From Longilinea sp964536805 (GTDB lineage: Bacteria > Chloroflexota > Anaerolineae > Anaerolineales > Anaerolineaceae), in assembly GCA_964536805.1 (NCBI GenBank), contig CAZHYQ010000009.1:52059-116058 (forward strand): 64,000 nucleotides of DNA, given 5' to 3'. Below, piece by piece: positions 1-7,487 of this stretch. Made by a program: the position numbers and the translations under genes. Below the pieces are notes generated by a model. It worked only from the letters and a program-made list of their open reading frames with translations. It was not told where the DNA came from and made no database searches. Positions within the stretch are counted from its first letter, which is position 1; the number at the start of each line of letters is the position of its first letter.

Positions 1-137
1 AGCAGCAGGCGGTCTGAATCGCGATACTCGCGCGTGATCTGCTGGCCAAGCTCCTGGACGCGGGCTTCAATCTGCTGGGGGGTAATGAGTACATCGCCAA
101 TAAAATCGTACGGCACTGGAGTGATAGGCATTCCCAT
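1..137 (-). CDS. hpt: Hypoxanthine phosphoribosyltransferase, N-terminal fragment
   Basis: Only the first 45 or so residues are in the window; the rest lies beyond base 1. The translation begins MGMPITPVPYDFIGDVL and continues with ITPQQIEARVQELG and ITREYRDSD. This is the characteristic N-terminal strand-helix of bacterial hypoxanthine/xanthine phosphoribosyltransferases, which convert hypoxanthine or guanine plus PRPP to IMP or GMP in purine salvage. The start was chosen at 137 because GAGGAG lies 8 bases upstream. A second ATG two codons later (131) is possible. The PRPP-binding loop and active site are not visible, so identity rests on the N-terminus alone. The gene follows the PEP-synthase-like gene on the same strand after about 137 bases. 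Confidence 0.75.
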   Translation of the reverse strand, partial: MGMPITPVPYDFIGDVLITPQQIEARVQELGQQITREYRDSDRLL

Positions 138-274
138 GGTGAAATCTCCTCAATTTCGTGATCTACTGCTGCCGAAACCAATAGATTCTACTGCATTCGA
201 TCCATTTGTGCGGTTGAACTTGTCTGGATAACTCAACTGTAATGAATACCAATGGTTTATTAGTCTGCCAGAGA

Positions 275-3028
275 TCAGGGTTCTACAGAATCCAGCAGTT
301 CAATCACCCCGTTGGAACCATTCAAGCGGATGCTCTGGCCAGTGCGCAGCCGTTCGGTGGCGCGGTCGACCCCCACTACCGCCGGGATGCCATACTCACG
401 TGCCACCACCGCGCCGTGGGTCATCATGCCGCCCACTTCCATGATCAAACCGCCCGCGGTGAGAAAGAGCGGCGTCCAGGATGGGTCGGTGCCCGGACAG
501 ACCAGGATCTCTCCTGGCAGCAGCCCGGCCACGCGGGGATCGAACACCACGCGCACAATGCCCTCCACCACGCCCGGCGAAACCGGGCTGCCGCTTAACT
601 GCCCGCCCTGCCCGTTATGTGCCATGCCTTCATAGAAAGCGCGCCCATCCGAGAGCAGCAGGCGCGGCACCTGGCGGCGCAGTCCTTCGCGCCGGACGGC
701 TTCACGCCGTTCGGCAATTAATTCTTTCCAATTCTTGCTGGCCTGTCCCTGGGTTTCGCAACCAAAGGCTTGCAGCTCGGATAATTTCAGGTACACCAGG
801 TCATCCGCCCTGTCCAGGTCGCCAGATTGCACCAGGTCATCGCCGATTTCCAGCAGGGATGAACGAATCAGAGCAAACAAGCGGACAACAAAGAATTTTG
901 GCGCTTCGCGCGTGCCCATCAAGGCCCTGACCCGGCGCCCCAGGAAACCCACAAGCCTGGCTTTGAACCAGCCGCCGCGCGTTTTCCGCACCCCAGCCAC
1001 CAGCTGCGCCAGTGCCGCTTCTCCGTTGGCAGTGCCGCGCGCGAACACGGCATCCGGCGATTTTTCCCCGGGTTCTATCTGCAGGTAGCCGCCCAGCACT
1101 TCAAAGACGTGGGTGGCATCCTCCGACCAGCGCGGCCGGCCGAGGTCGATCTCGCCCAGCCCGCGCCCGCCGTAACGCTGCATAAATTCCACCAGCGGCT
1201 GCTGGAGATCCGGGGTCAGGGTACAGGACCGATAACCTTCCGCCAGGTCAGCCGGAGAATGTGCCTGAAATTCTGCCAGCGCGGCCGGGCTTTGCCGGAT
1301 GGCTTGCGCTGTTTCCCACAAGGCCAGGTCCATTTCGGTGGTCGGGTTGTGGGGCAATCCCCGCGTCACCTCCAACAAGGTGTCATTCCAATCGTTGCCT
1401 TGCTGCAATGCAAGATCTTTCGTGCGGATGCGCAGCAAATTCAATGCTGCCATAGCAGAAGCAACCGCGGAAACAAACAGCAGGAAGGTATGCGGCAGGT
1501 AGGTTCCCATGATATCGGGAAGGATTTGCGACAGCTGGCTCAAACGTTCCCGCGGCGTTCCGTGCAGCCCGGCACAGCGCTTGGCCGTGACCAAAAGCAC
1601 GGTTTCCCCTTGCCCAACGATCAGTTCGCGCCGGGCGTCCGGCGAAATCCAGTTCAGGAGGACATTGCCAGCCAGCGGGACAAAGAAGCGCGCTAATTGC
1701 CGCCTGGCATGCCATGAAATCCCCTCCCGCGCAGGTTTCAAGGCTGGTTCTTCCAACACCTTCAGGATGGCTTCGCGCATCCCCGGCTCGACCATGCTCA
1801 ACACCACGGGCACGGCTTTCCGGCCGACAGAATTGCGCATCAGCGTGGTGATACGCGCCCACAGCCGCTCGCCGGCTTCATACAGCGCGGTTTGCGTATC
1901 GGCGCTCGCCTGGATGCCGAACAAACCCGAGCCCATCGCAAAGACGTGGCGAATGACGTCGCGGCCCAAGGGCGTCATCGGGTCGAGCATGCCCTGTACC
2001 GCCCCAAAGGAGGAAAAAACCTCCAGCGGTTCAGCACTGACCCCGGCCGGCGTGGGGAAAAGCGAGGTCACCGCGCGCGATTGCAGAATTGAAAAGCTGC
2101 CGTCCGCCCAGGCCCATTCGATATCCTGCGGCTGCCTGTACAAAGCTTCTACTTTTTGGCCTAATTCCGCCAACGCCAGGATTTGCCCATCCGGCAGTGC
2201 CTGCTGATTACCACCCTGCAACGTTTCGTGCTGCATGCCGCCGCCAGCGCGTGGTTGGATGGCCAGCACTTTTGCACCCAGCACACGACAGGTGATCTCG
2301 CCACACCGCCGATCCACCTCGTAATGGTCGGGCTCGACCTGCCCTGAAACCAGCGCTTCGCCCAACCCAAAGGTCGCATCGATGACCGTCTCGCTGCGCA
2401 GCCCAGTGAGCGGGTTGGCAGTGAACAACACGCCCGAAACCTCCGCGGGTACCATGCGTTGCACCACCACCGCCAGCGCCGCGCCGCGGTGCGCCACCTG
2501 GTTGCGCATGCGGTAGCCGATGGCGCGCGCCGTCCACAGGCTGGCCCAGCAATTCACCACCGCCTTCAGCAGCGCTTCCTCGCCAACCATGTTCAGGTAG
2601 GTATCCTGCTGGCCGGCAAAGGACATCTCCGGCAAGTCTTCGGCAGTGGCGGAGGAGCGCACCGCCACCGGCGGACTGCCCAACGACCGGTAAGCCTGCC
2701 GGGCAGCTTCCGCAAGATCCGGCGGAATTTTCCCTTTTTCGAACAAATCACGGATTGCCGCCGAGGCTGCTTCCAGCTCCGCCGGATCCTGACTTGCGGC
2801 GGGCAGCGCCGCCCAGATGCGCGCATCCAGATCGTTGGCAGACGTGAATTCGCGGTAAGCGCGCGTGGTCAGGATGTAGCCATCCGGCACGGGTAAACCC
2901 GCCCGGGCCAATTTCACCAGGTTACAGCCCTTTCCACCAAGCGCCGCCAGGTCAACTTCTGGCTGAGACAATGAGGCTGAACCGCGGGTATCATGCAAGG
3001 CAAGGATGAACGGCAGCGTATCACTCAT
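275..3028 (-). CDS. PEP-synthase-like dikinase (PPDK_N + swivelling His domain, no PEP barrel)
   Basis: This 917-residue protein starts with an ATP-grasp PPDK_N domain: GGKGCNLVKLARAGLPVPDG near residue 33 and VRSSATAEDLPEMSFAGQQ near 125. A long middle domain follows, and the protein ends with a phosphohistidine swivelling domain in which GGMMTHGAVVAREYG carries the likely catalytic His at about 871. It stops some 45 residues after that His, so the C-terminal PEP/pyruvate TIM barrel of true PEP synthase is absent. That architecture matches rifampicin phosphotransferases (Rph) and other antibiotic or small-molecule dikinases that use ATP to phosphorylate an acceptor through the His. The substrate cannot be told from sequence. 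The ATG at 3028 was taken, although a GTG directly before it (3031) is possible; neither has a strong ribosome site. It diverges from the polymerase gene. Confidence 0.8.
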   Translation of the reverse strand: MSDTLPFILALHDTRGSASLSQPEVDLAALGGKGCNLVKLARAGLPVPDGYILTTRAYREFTSANDLDARIWAALPAASQDPAELEAASAAIRDLFEKGKIPPDLAEAARQAYRSLGSPPVAVRSSATAEDLPEMSFAGQQDTYLNMVGEEALLKAVVNCWASLWTARAIGYRMRNQVAHRGAALAVVVQRMVPAEVSGVLFTANPLTGLRSETVIDATFGLGEALVSGQVEPDHYEVDRRCGEITCRVLGAKVLAIQPRAGGGMQHETLQGGNQQALPDGQILALAELGQKVEALYRQPQDIEWAWADGSFSILQSRAVTSLFPTPAGVSAEPLEVFSSFGAVQGMLDPMTPLGRDVIRHVFAMGSGLFGIQASADTQTALYEAGERLWARITTLMRNSVGRKAVPVVLSMVEPGMREAILKVLEEPALKPAREGISWHARRQLARFFVPLAGNVLLNWISPDARRELIVGQGETVLLVTAKRCAGLHGTPRERLSQLSQILPDIMGTYLPHTFLLFVSAVASAMAALNLLRIRTKDLALQQGNDWNDTLLEVTRGLPHNPTTEMDLALWETAQAIRQSPAALAEFQAHSPADLAEGYRSCTLTPDLQQPLVEFMQRYGGRGLGEIDLGRPRWSEDATHVFEVLGGYLQIEPGEKSPDAVFARGTANGEAALAQLVAGVRKTRGGWFKARLVGFLGRRVRALMGTREAPKFFVVRLFALIRSSLLEIGDDLVQSGDLDRADDLVYLKLSELQAFGCETQGQASKNWKELIAERREAVRREGLRRQVPRLLLSDGRAFYEGMAHNGQGGQLSGSPVSPGVVEGIVRVVFDPRVAGLLPGEILVCPGTDPSWTPLFLTAGGLIMEVGGMMTHGAVVAREYGIPAVVGVDRATERLRTGQSIRLNGSNGVIELLDSVEP

Positions 3029-3044
3029 CACGCATCACTCATCA
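3020..3044. repeat. Short tandem direct repeat in divergent gene gap
   Basis: The 11-mer ATCACTCATCA occurs twice (3020-3030 and 3034-3044), separated by CGC. It covers the start codon and ribosome-binding region of the minus-strand dikinase gene and lies in the divergent gap before the polymerase gene. It could be slippage or a pair of regulator half-sites. Nothing in the sequence decides between these. Confidence 0.5.
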
Positions 3045-3121
3045 ACATTTCTGACAAAATGGGGATGGAACTATTGTACCAGAACGAGACCGCTGCGACC
3101 GTCTATGATATCCTTAAGCAC

Positions 3122-6100
3122 ATGGGCGCGACCTACATCCCTCTCAACCTGCACTCGCACTACTCGCTGCTCGAGGCGCTGCCTTCGCCTTCTGATTGGG
3201 TGCAGGCCGCTGCGGCGCGCGGCCTGCCGGCGCTGGCGCTCACCGATCACCGCCTGCTGACCGGGGCGGTGGAATTCTATACCAGCTGCCGCAAAGCCGG
3301 GTTGCAGCCACTGCTGGGGTTGGACCTCGAGCTGGACTATCCGGATGGTCCGCAGCGGGCGACTTTGCTGGCGGCGGGCGACCAGGGCTGGCCCAATCTA
3401 TGCCGCCTGAGCAGCGCCCTGATGCTGCCAGGGGAGGACGAGCCTGGCCTGCCTCTGGCCACGCTGGATGCGCACTGTGCCGATTTGCTGATGCTGGCCG
3501 GCGACCTGGGCGACCCGGGCGGACGCAGGCTGGCAGCCCTGGCCGAACTGTTCCCCGGGCGGCTGTACCGTGCGCTGGCCGCGCCGCCCGGCGGCGGAAG
3601 CGGCGAACTCCTGCGCCAGGCCGAACAGGCGCGCTTTCTACATCTGCCCATTGTGGCTGCCCCGCCGGCCTATTATTTGCTGCCTGAGCAGGCGGCCCTG
3701 CAGCGCACGCTGGCTGCCATCCGGCGCTCGCAGCCGGTGGGAAAACTGGCGCCGCAGGACGTGGCCCCGCCTGGCGCATGGTTCCTGAGCGTAGAGGAGA
3801 TGCGCCGGCAGTACGCTGCCCTCCCCGCTGCGCTGGATGCCACCTTTGATATCGCCGCCCGCTGCCAGGTCGAATTGCCGTTGGGCCAACCCTTTTACCC
3901 CCGCATCCCGCTCCCGCCGGGCGTTACCCCGCAGCAGGCGCTGCGCCAGAAGGCTGAAGAAGGGGCGCGCCGTTTTTACGGCAGCATTACGCCGGCCATC
4001 CAGCAGCGGCTCGACCACGAACTGGAAGTTATCGCCGGGCGCGGCTTCGAACCGGTATTTCTAATCGTCGAGGAAGTGCTCAATTTCGCCCGCCGCACTG
4101 GCACGCCGTTCTCCTCGCGCGGTTCAGCCGCCTCCTCGCTGGTGGCGCACTGCATCGGCATCACCGGGCCTGACCCGCTGGCGCTGGACCTCTACTTTGA
4201 AAGGTTTCTCAATCCGGCCCGCAGCACCCCGCCCGACATCGACACCGACCTCTGTTCGCGCCGCCGCGACGCGGTCATTGAGCACGTATTCGAGGTTTTC
4301 GGCGCCGAGCATACCGCCATGGTCGGCATCATCAACCGCTTTCGCCCGCGTTCTGCCATCGCGGACGCCGCCAAAGCCAACGGGCTGGCGCCTGCCGAGG
4401 TGCGCGCGCTGGCTGAGGCCTTGCCCCATGCTTTCTGGTCGCGCCGCGAGGAGGATGAAGAAGAACACGGCAAGCCGTCTTCGGCCTTCGCGGAGCTCTC
4501 CGCCGCCCACCCCGATCCGCTCCATCAGCGCATCATTCAACAAGCCCAGGCGCTGCTCAAACTGCCGCGCCACCTATCGGTCCACGCCGGCGGATTGGTA
4601 GTCGGCCCGGCGCCGCTCACCGACCGCATCCCGCTGATGCGCTCCGGCAGCAAGGGCATCACCATCACGCAACTCGATCTGGATACGGTCGAGGCGTTGG
4701 GATTGGTCAAAATCGATCTGCTGGGCATCCGTGGCTTGACCGTGCTGGGCGATGTGGCCGAGGCGCTGCATTCCTGGCAGCGTACTCGTTACAAAGGCCC
4801 TCTGGAGGTGCTCGAAGATATTCCCGGCGAGGATGCCGAAACCTCTGCGCGCATCGAACGCGGCGAGACGATCGGTTGCTTTCAGATCGAGAGTCCCGGC
4901 ATGCGCGCCACGCTGCGCGAAATTCACGCCCGCACCCCGGCCGACCTGATGGTTGCGCTGGCACTTTACCGACCAGGCCCGTTGCAGGGCGGACTGAAGG
5001 ATGCCTTTGTGCGCCGCTTCAAAGGCGAAGAAGCCGTCGAGCAGCTTCACCCGGCCCTGGCGCCGCTGCTGGTGGATACCTACGGCGTCATTCTTTACCA
5101 GGAGCAGGTGCTGCGCATTGCCCACCAACTGGCCGGGCTCTCGCTGGCCGAGGCCGACCTGCTGCGGCGCGCCATGTCGCACTTCGACCCGGGCAAACAG
5201 ATGGTCACGCTGCGCGAAAAGTTCATCGCCGGTGCGCAAGCCAACAGCGGCGTGCCGCCCGAGACAGCGGCGCGCGTGTGGGAACTCATGTCTGCCTTCG
5301 CCGGGTACGGCTTTCCCAAGGCGCATGCCGCCTCCTACGCGCAAGTGGGCTGGCGCGGCGCCTGGTGCAAAACGCACTTCCCGGCTGAATTCATGGCTGC
5401 CGTACTGGCCAATTGGGGCGGCTATTACTCGCAGCGCGTCTACCTGAGCGAAGCACGCCGCATGGGTCTGGCGGTGCGCCCGCCGCACATCAATCACGCC
5501 GCCGGCCAGTTCAGCGTCTGTTACCCGGCCGGCGAAGCGGTGCTTTACATGGGACTCGACCAGGTGCACGGCCTCACCCAACGCACCCAGCAAAACATCC
5601 AGCGTTTGCGCCCATTCAGTTCATTGGAAGATTTCCTGGCACGCGTCGATCCGCGCCGCCAGGAGGCCGAGGCACTGGCACGCTGCGGCGCCATGGAAGG
5701 GCTGGGCAGCATCCCTGCCCTGTTGGAACGCATCACGCCGGGCGGGTGGCGCGCCGGGCAGCCAACCTTGTTTGACCTGCAGGCCAGGGACGCCAGCGAC
5801 TGGAGCCTCGAGCAAAAGGTGGCTGCCCAACAGGAAATTCTGGGTGTCAGCTTGGCAGCGCACCCATTGGAACTGCTGGCAGACCGCATCCGCGCTGCGC
5901 ATGCCGTTTCCACCCTGGACGCCATCGCCCGCCCAGGCCAGCGCCTGACGGTAGCCGGCCTGCGCCAGGTCAGCCGCCGCAGCCGCACCGCCAAAGGGGA
6001 ATGGATGATGTTTCTGACCCTGGAAGACCTGGACGGCACGCTGGACGTGGTTTTCTTCCCGGATGCCTACCGCCGCAACCGCGCCGCGCTTCAAACCGGC

Positions 6101-6187
6101 GGCCCGTGGCTCATCTCCGGCACAGTCGAAATCGACGCAGAACGCGGAGAAGCGCTGCTGCGTGCTGAACGGGCCGCACCGCTCTAG
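3122..6187 (+). CDS. C-family DNA polymerase III alpha-like subunit, short (DnaE2/ImuC-like?)
   Basis: This 1021-residue C-family DNA polymerase opens with a PHP domain (LNLHSHYSLLEALPSP at about residues 8-23, then ALALTDHRLLTGAVEF). The palm has PPDIDTD near 371-376, giving the two metal-binding Asp residues, and VKIDLLG near 530 gives the third. The fingers region carries FAGYGFPKAHAASYAQ. The protein ends with an OB domain (LTVAGLRQVSRRSRTAKGEW onward) and has no tau-binding tail, so it is shorter than replicative DnaE (about 1160 residues). That suggests a DnaE2/ImuC-type mutagenic translesion polymerase, though no imuA or imuB neighbour is present, and a second short DnaE is equally possible. 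The start at 3122 was chosen because homology begins directly after it; in-frame ATGs at 3059 and 3065 exist, and the latter follows GGGG. Confidence 0.85.
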   Translation: MGATYIPLNLHSHYSLLEALPSPSDWVQAAAARGLPALALTDHRLLTGAVEFYTSCRKAGLQPLLGLDLELDYPDGPQRATLLAAGDQGWPNLCRLSSALMLPGEDEPGLPLATLDAHCADLLMLAGDLGDPGGRRLAALAELFPGRLYRALAAPPGGGSGELLRQAEQARFLHLPIVAAPPAYYLLPEQAALQRTLAAIRRSQPVGKLAPQDVAPPGAWFLSVEEMRRQYAALPAALDATFDIAARCQVELPLGQPFYPRIPLPPGVTPQQALRQKAEEGARRFYGSITPAIQQRLDHELEVIAGRGFEPVFLIVEEVLNFARRTGTPFSSRGSAASSLVAHCIGITGPDPLALDLYFERFLNPARSTPPDIDTDLCSRRRDAVIEHVFEVFGAEHTAMVGIINRFRPRSAIADAAKANGLAPAEVRALAEALPHAFWSRREEDEEEHGKPSSAFAELSAAHPDPLHQRIIQQAQALLKLPRHLSVHAGGLVVGPAPLTDRIPLMRSGSKGITITQLDLDTVEALGLVKIDLLGIRGLTVLGDVAEALHSWQRTRYKGPLEVLEDIPGEDAETSARIERGETIGCFQIESPGMRATLREIHARTPADLMVALALYRPGPLQGGLKDAFVRRFKGEEAVEQLHPALAPLLVDTYGVILYQEQVLRIAHQLAGLSLAEADLLRRAMSHFDPGKQMVTLREKFIAGAQANSGVPPETAARVWELMSAFAGYGFPKAHAASYAQVGWRGAWCKTHFPAEFMAAVLANWGGYYSQRVYLSEARRMGLAVRPPHINHAAGQFSVCYPAGEAVLYMGLDQVHGLTQRTQQNIQRLRPFSSLEDFLARVDPRRQEAEALARCGAMEGLGSIPALLERITPGGWRAGQPTLFDLQARDASDWSLEQKVAAQQEILGVSLAAHPLELLADRIRAAHAVSTLDAIARPGQRLTVAGLRQVSRRSRTAKGEWMMFLTLEDLDGTLDVVFFPDAYRRNRAALQTGGPWLISGTVEIDAERGEALLRAERAAPL

Positions 6188-6214
6188 GTGCCGCCCGCCA
6201 GGATCACCCCATTT

Positions 6215-6658
6215 TTACTGGTTGTAATCTCTTCCCAGAATGTAGTTTTCCAGCCCGTTAATCGTTGATTCCTGCTCGCCAAGCAGCGCGCGCACCACGT
6301 CACCGATCGAAATCATGCCAACCAGCTTGCCGTTCTCCACCACCGGCAAATGGCGGAAATGCTCGCGGGTCATCAATTGCATGCAATCCTGCGTCGATTG
6401 ATCCGGGCGTACGACGATCACGTCTTCCGTCATGAAGCCGGAAACGGGCTCGTCCAGCAGGCATTTCCCTTTTTCAACAATGCGGCGCGCGATGTCGCGT
6501 TCCGAGATGATGCCGGCAATGCGGTCGCCTTCCATCACCAATAATGCGCCGATGTCTTTCTCAGCCATCAGCTTGAGTGCATCCATCAGCGAGGCGTGCG
6601 GGCTGCAGGTCCACACATTACGCCCTTTGATCTTGAGAAGATCTGTGACGATGTACAT
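6215..6658 (-). CDS. Two-CBS-domain protein
   Basis: This 147-residue protein consists of two CBS domains. The first is marked by KLMAEKDIGALLVMEGDRIAG and SERDIARRI, the second by MQLMTREHFRHLPVVENGK and GMISIGDVVRALL. Stand-alone CBS pairs of this type bind adenine nucleotides or similar ligands and act as small sensory modules. The partner is unknown. The start at 6658 was preferred over a longer reading frame because AAGGA lies about 7 bases upstream and the first domain begins immediately; the extension upstream is low-homology sequence overlapping the neighbouring gene. It converges with the polymerase gene, leaving only 27 bases between their stops, and diverges from the small membrane protein gene. 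Confidence 0.85.
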   Translation of the reverse strand: MYIVTDLLKIKGRNVWTCSPHASLMDALKLMAEKDIGALLVMEGDRIAGIISERDIARRIVEKGKCLLDEPVSGFMTEDVIVVRPDQSTQDCMQLMTREHFRHLPVVENGKLVGMISIGDVVRALLGEQESTINGLENYILGRDYNQ

Positions 6659-6775
6659 GTCCCATCCTTTCCAGGTTGTCAAAAACGGAACTGGACGATC
6701 TTTCTTCCCCCACAAGATGATTATAGAGTAATTTGACCTGAAATAAAAGAGATGAAATAATAATAACTGATCAAC

Positions 6776-6804
6776 TTGAATATTTGAGTTGTTTGGTATA
6801 CGAT
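6776..6804 (+). promoter_or_regulatory. Candidate promoter for small membrane protein gene
   Basis: TTGAAT (6776-6781) and TACGAT (6799-6804) are separated by 17 bases and lie just upstream of the gene starting at 6837. Both hexamers are imperfect, so this is a weak assignment. The whole gap is AT-rich. Confidence 0.3.
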
Positions 6805-6836
6805 TGATCCAGTCCAAACCGTCGATTGGAGGCTCC

Positions 6837-7382
6837 ATGCTTGACACAATGCCCCAACGCCTGGCCCGTCGCGCCACCCTGCCGATCTTGCTTGTGTTGG
6901 CAGTGCTGGCAGCACTATTCTATTTTGTCTTCTTTCCAGCCCTGCTTGCCCGGCAGCCAACCCTCCAGCAGACCGGTGCGCTGGATGCGCACCTGAGTTA
7001 CACCCCGCAGCAAGCCTATCAGGCGCTGGAAGCCTACGGCCCATCCGGCCGCGCGCAATATTCCCGCGCCATCCTGCTGCTGGATATTATTTTCCCTGTC
7101 ATCTACACCCTTCTGCTCAGTTTGCTCATTGCCCGCGGCCTGGTTCATGCCTTTCCTGCATCGCCGCGGATTCAATTGCTGGCGCTGCTGCCCTTTGCGG
7201 CCGTGCTTTTCGACTGGCTGGAGAACGCTTCCATCCTCGTGCTGCTGGCGAGCTTCCCCCGGCGGCTGGACGGGCTGGCGGCGGCTGCGGGGGTTTTCAC
7301 GTCGCTCAAGTGGATTATTCTGGCGCTGTCGGTACTGTTGGCAGCGGGCAGCCTGATCGCGGCACGCCTGCGCAAGTCATAG
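6837..7382 (+). CDS. Small integral membrane protein, function unknown
   Basis: This 181-residue hydrophobic protein has about four membrane segments: near residues 14-37 (LPILLVLAVLAALFYFVFF), 80-104 (LLLDIIFPVIYTLLLSLLIA), 112-135 (LLALLPFAAVLFDWLENASI) and 150-173. Between the first two is an extracytoplasmic stretch with YTPQQAYQALEAYGPSGRAQY. Short soluble ends and a basic tail (AARLRKS) suggest a cytoplasmic C-terminus. I do not recognise the family with certainty, and no catalytic motif is visible. The start at 6837 is supported by GGAGG 5 bases upstream; the reading frame extends 16 codons further but without support. Confidence 0.7.
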   Translation: MLDTMPQRLARRATLPILLVLAVLAALFYFVFFPALLARQPTLQQTGALDAHLSYTPQQAYQALEAYGPSGRAQYSRAILLLDIIFPVIYTLLLSLLIARGLVHAFPASPRIQLLALLPFAAVLFDWLENASILVLLASFPRRLDGLAAAAGVFTSLKWIILALSVLLAAGSLIAARLRKS

Positions 7383-7397
7383 GTCGCTCGATACTCC

Positions 7398-7432
7398 AAA
7401 AAAACTGCCCCGGAGAAAGTTCTCCGGGGCAG
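7398..7432 (-). terminator. Rho-independent terminator of subtilase gene (possibly bidirectional)
   Basis: CTGCCCCGGAG and CTCCGGGGCAG form an 11-bp perfect stem (7405-7432) with a 6-base loop. Read on the minus strand it is followed by seven T residues (complement of 7398-7404). It sits 55 bases past the stop of the subtilase gene. On the plus strand it is followed only by AATTTT, so it may also stop transcription of the convergent membrane-protein gene, less efficiently. Confidence 0.9.
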
Positions 7433-7487
7433 AATTTTGCCGTTTCAGCGCTCACGCGCCGGAATCAGCCTTTAGGATATGGAAGGC

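Noticed and set aside
138..274. Possible small gene between hpt and the dikinase gene
   Set aside because: Short frames here have no ribosome site and overlap the hpt leader. Nothing supportable was seen.
3074..3109. Promoter TTGTAC/TATGAT for the polymerase gene
   Set aside because: The boxes are 24 bases apart, too far for a sigma-70 promoter.
4574..5593. Minus-strand open frame of 339 codons inside the polymerase gene
   Set aside because: It is a shadow of the C-family polymerase. No recognisable domain.
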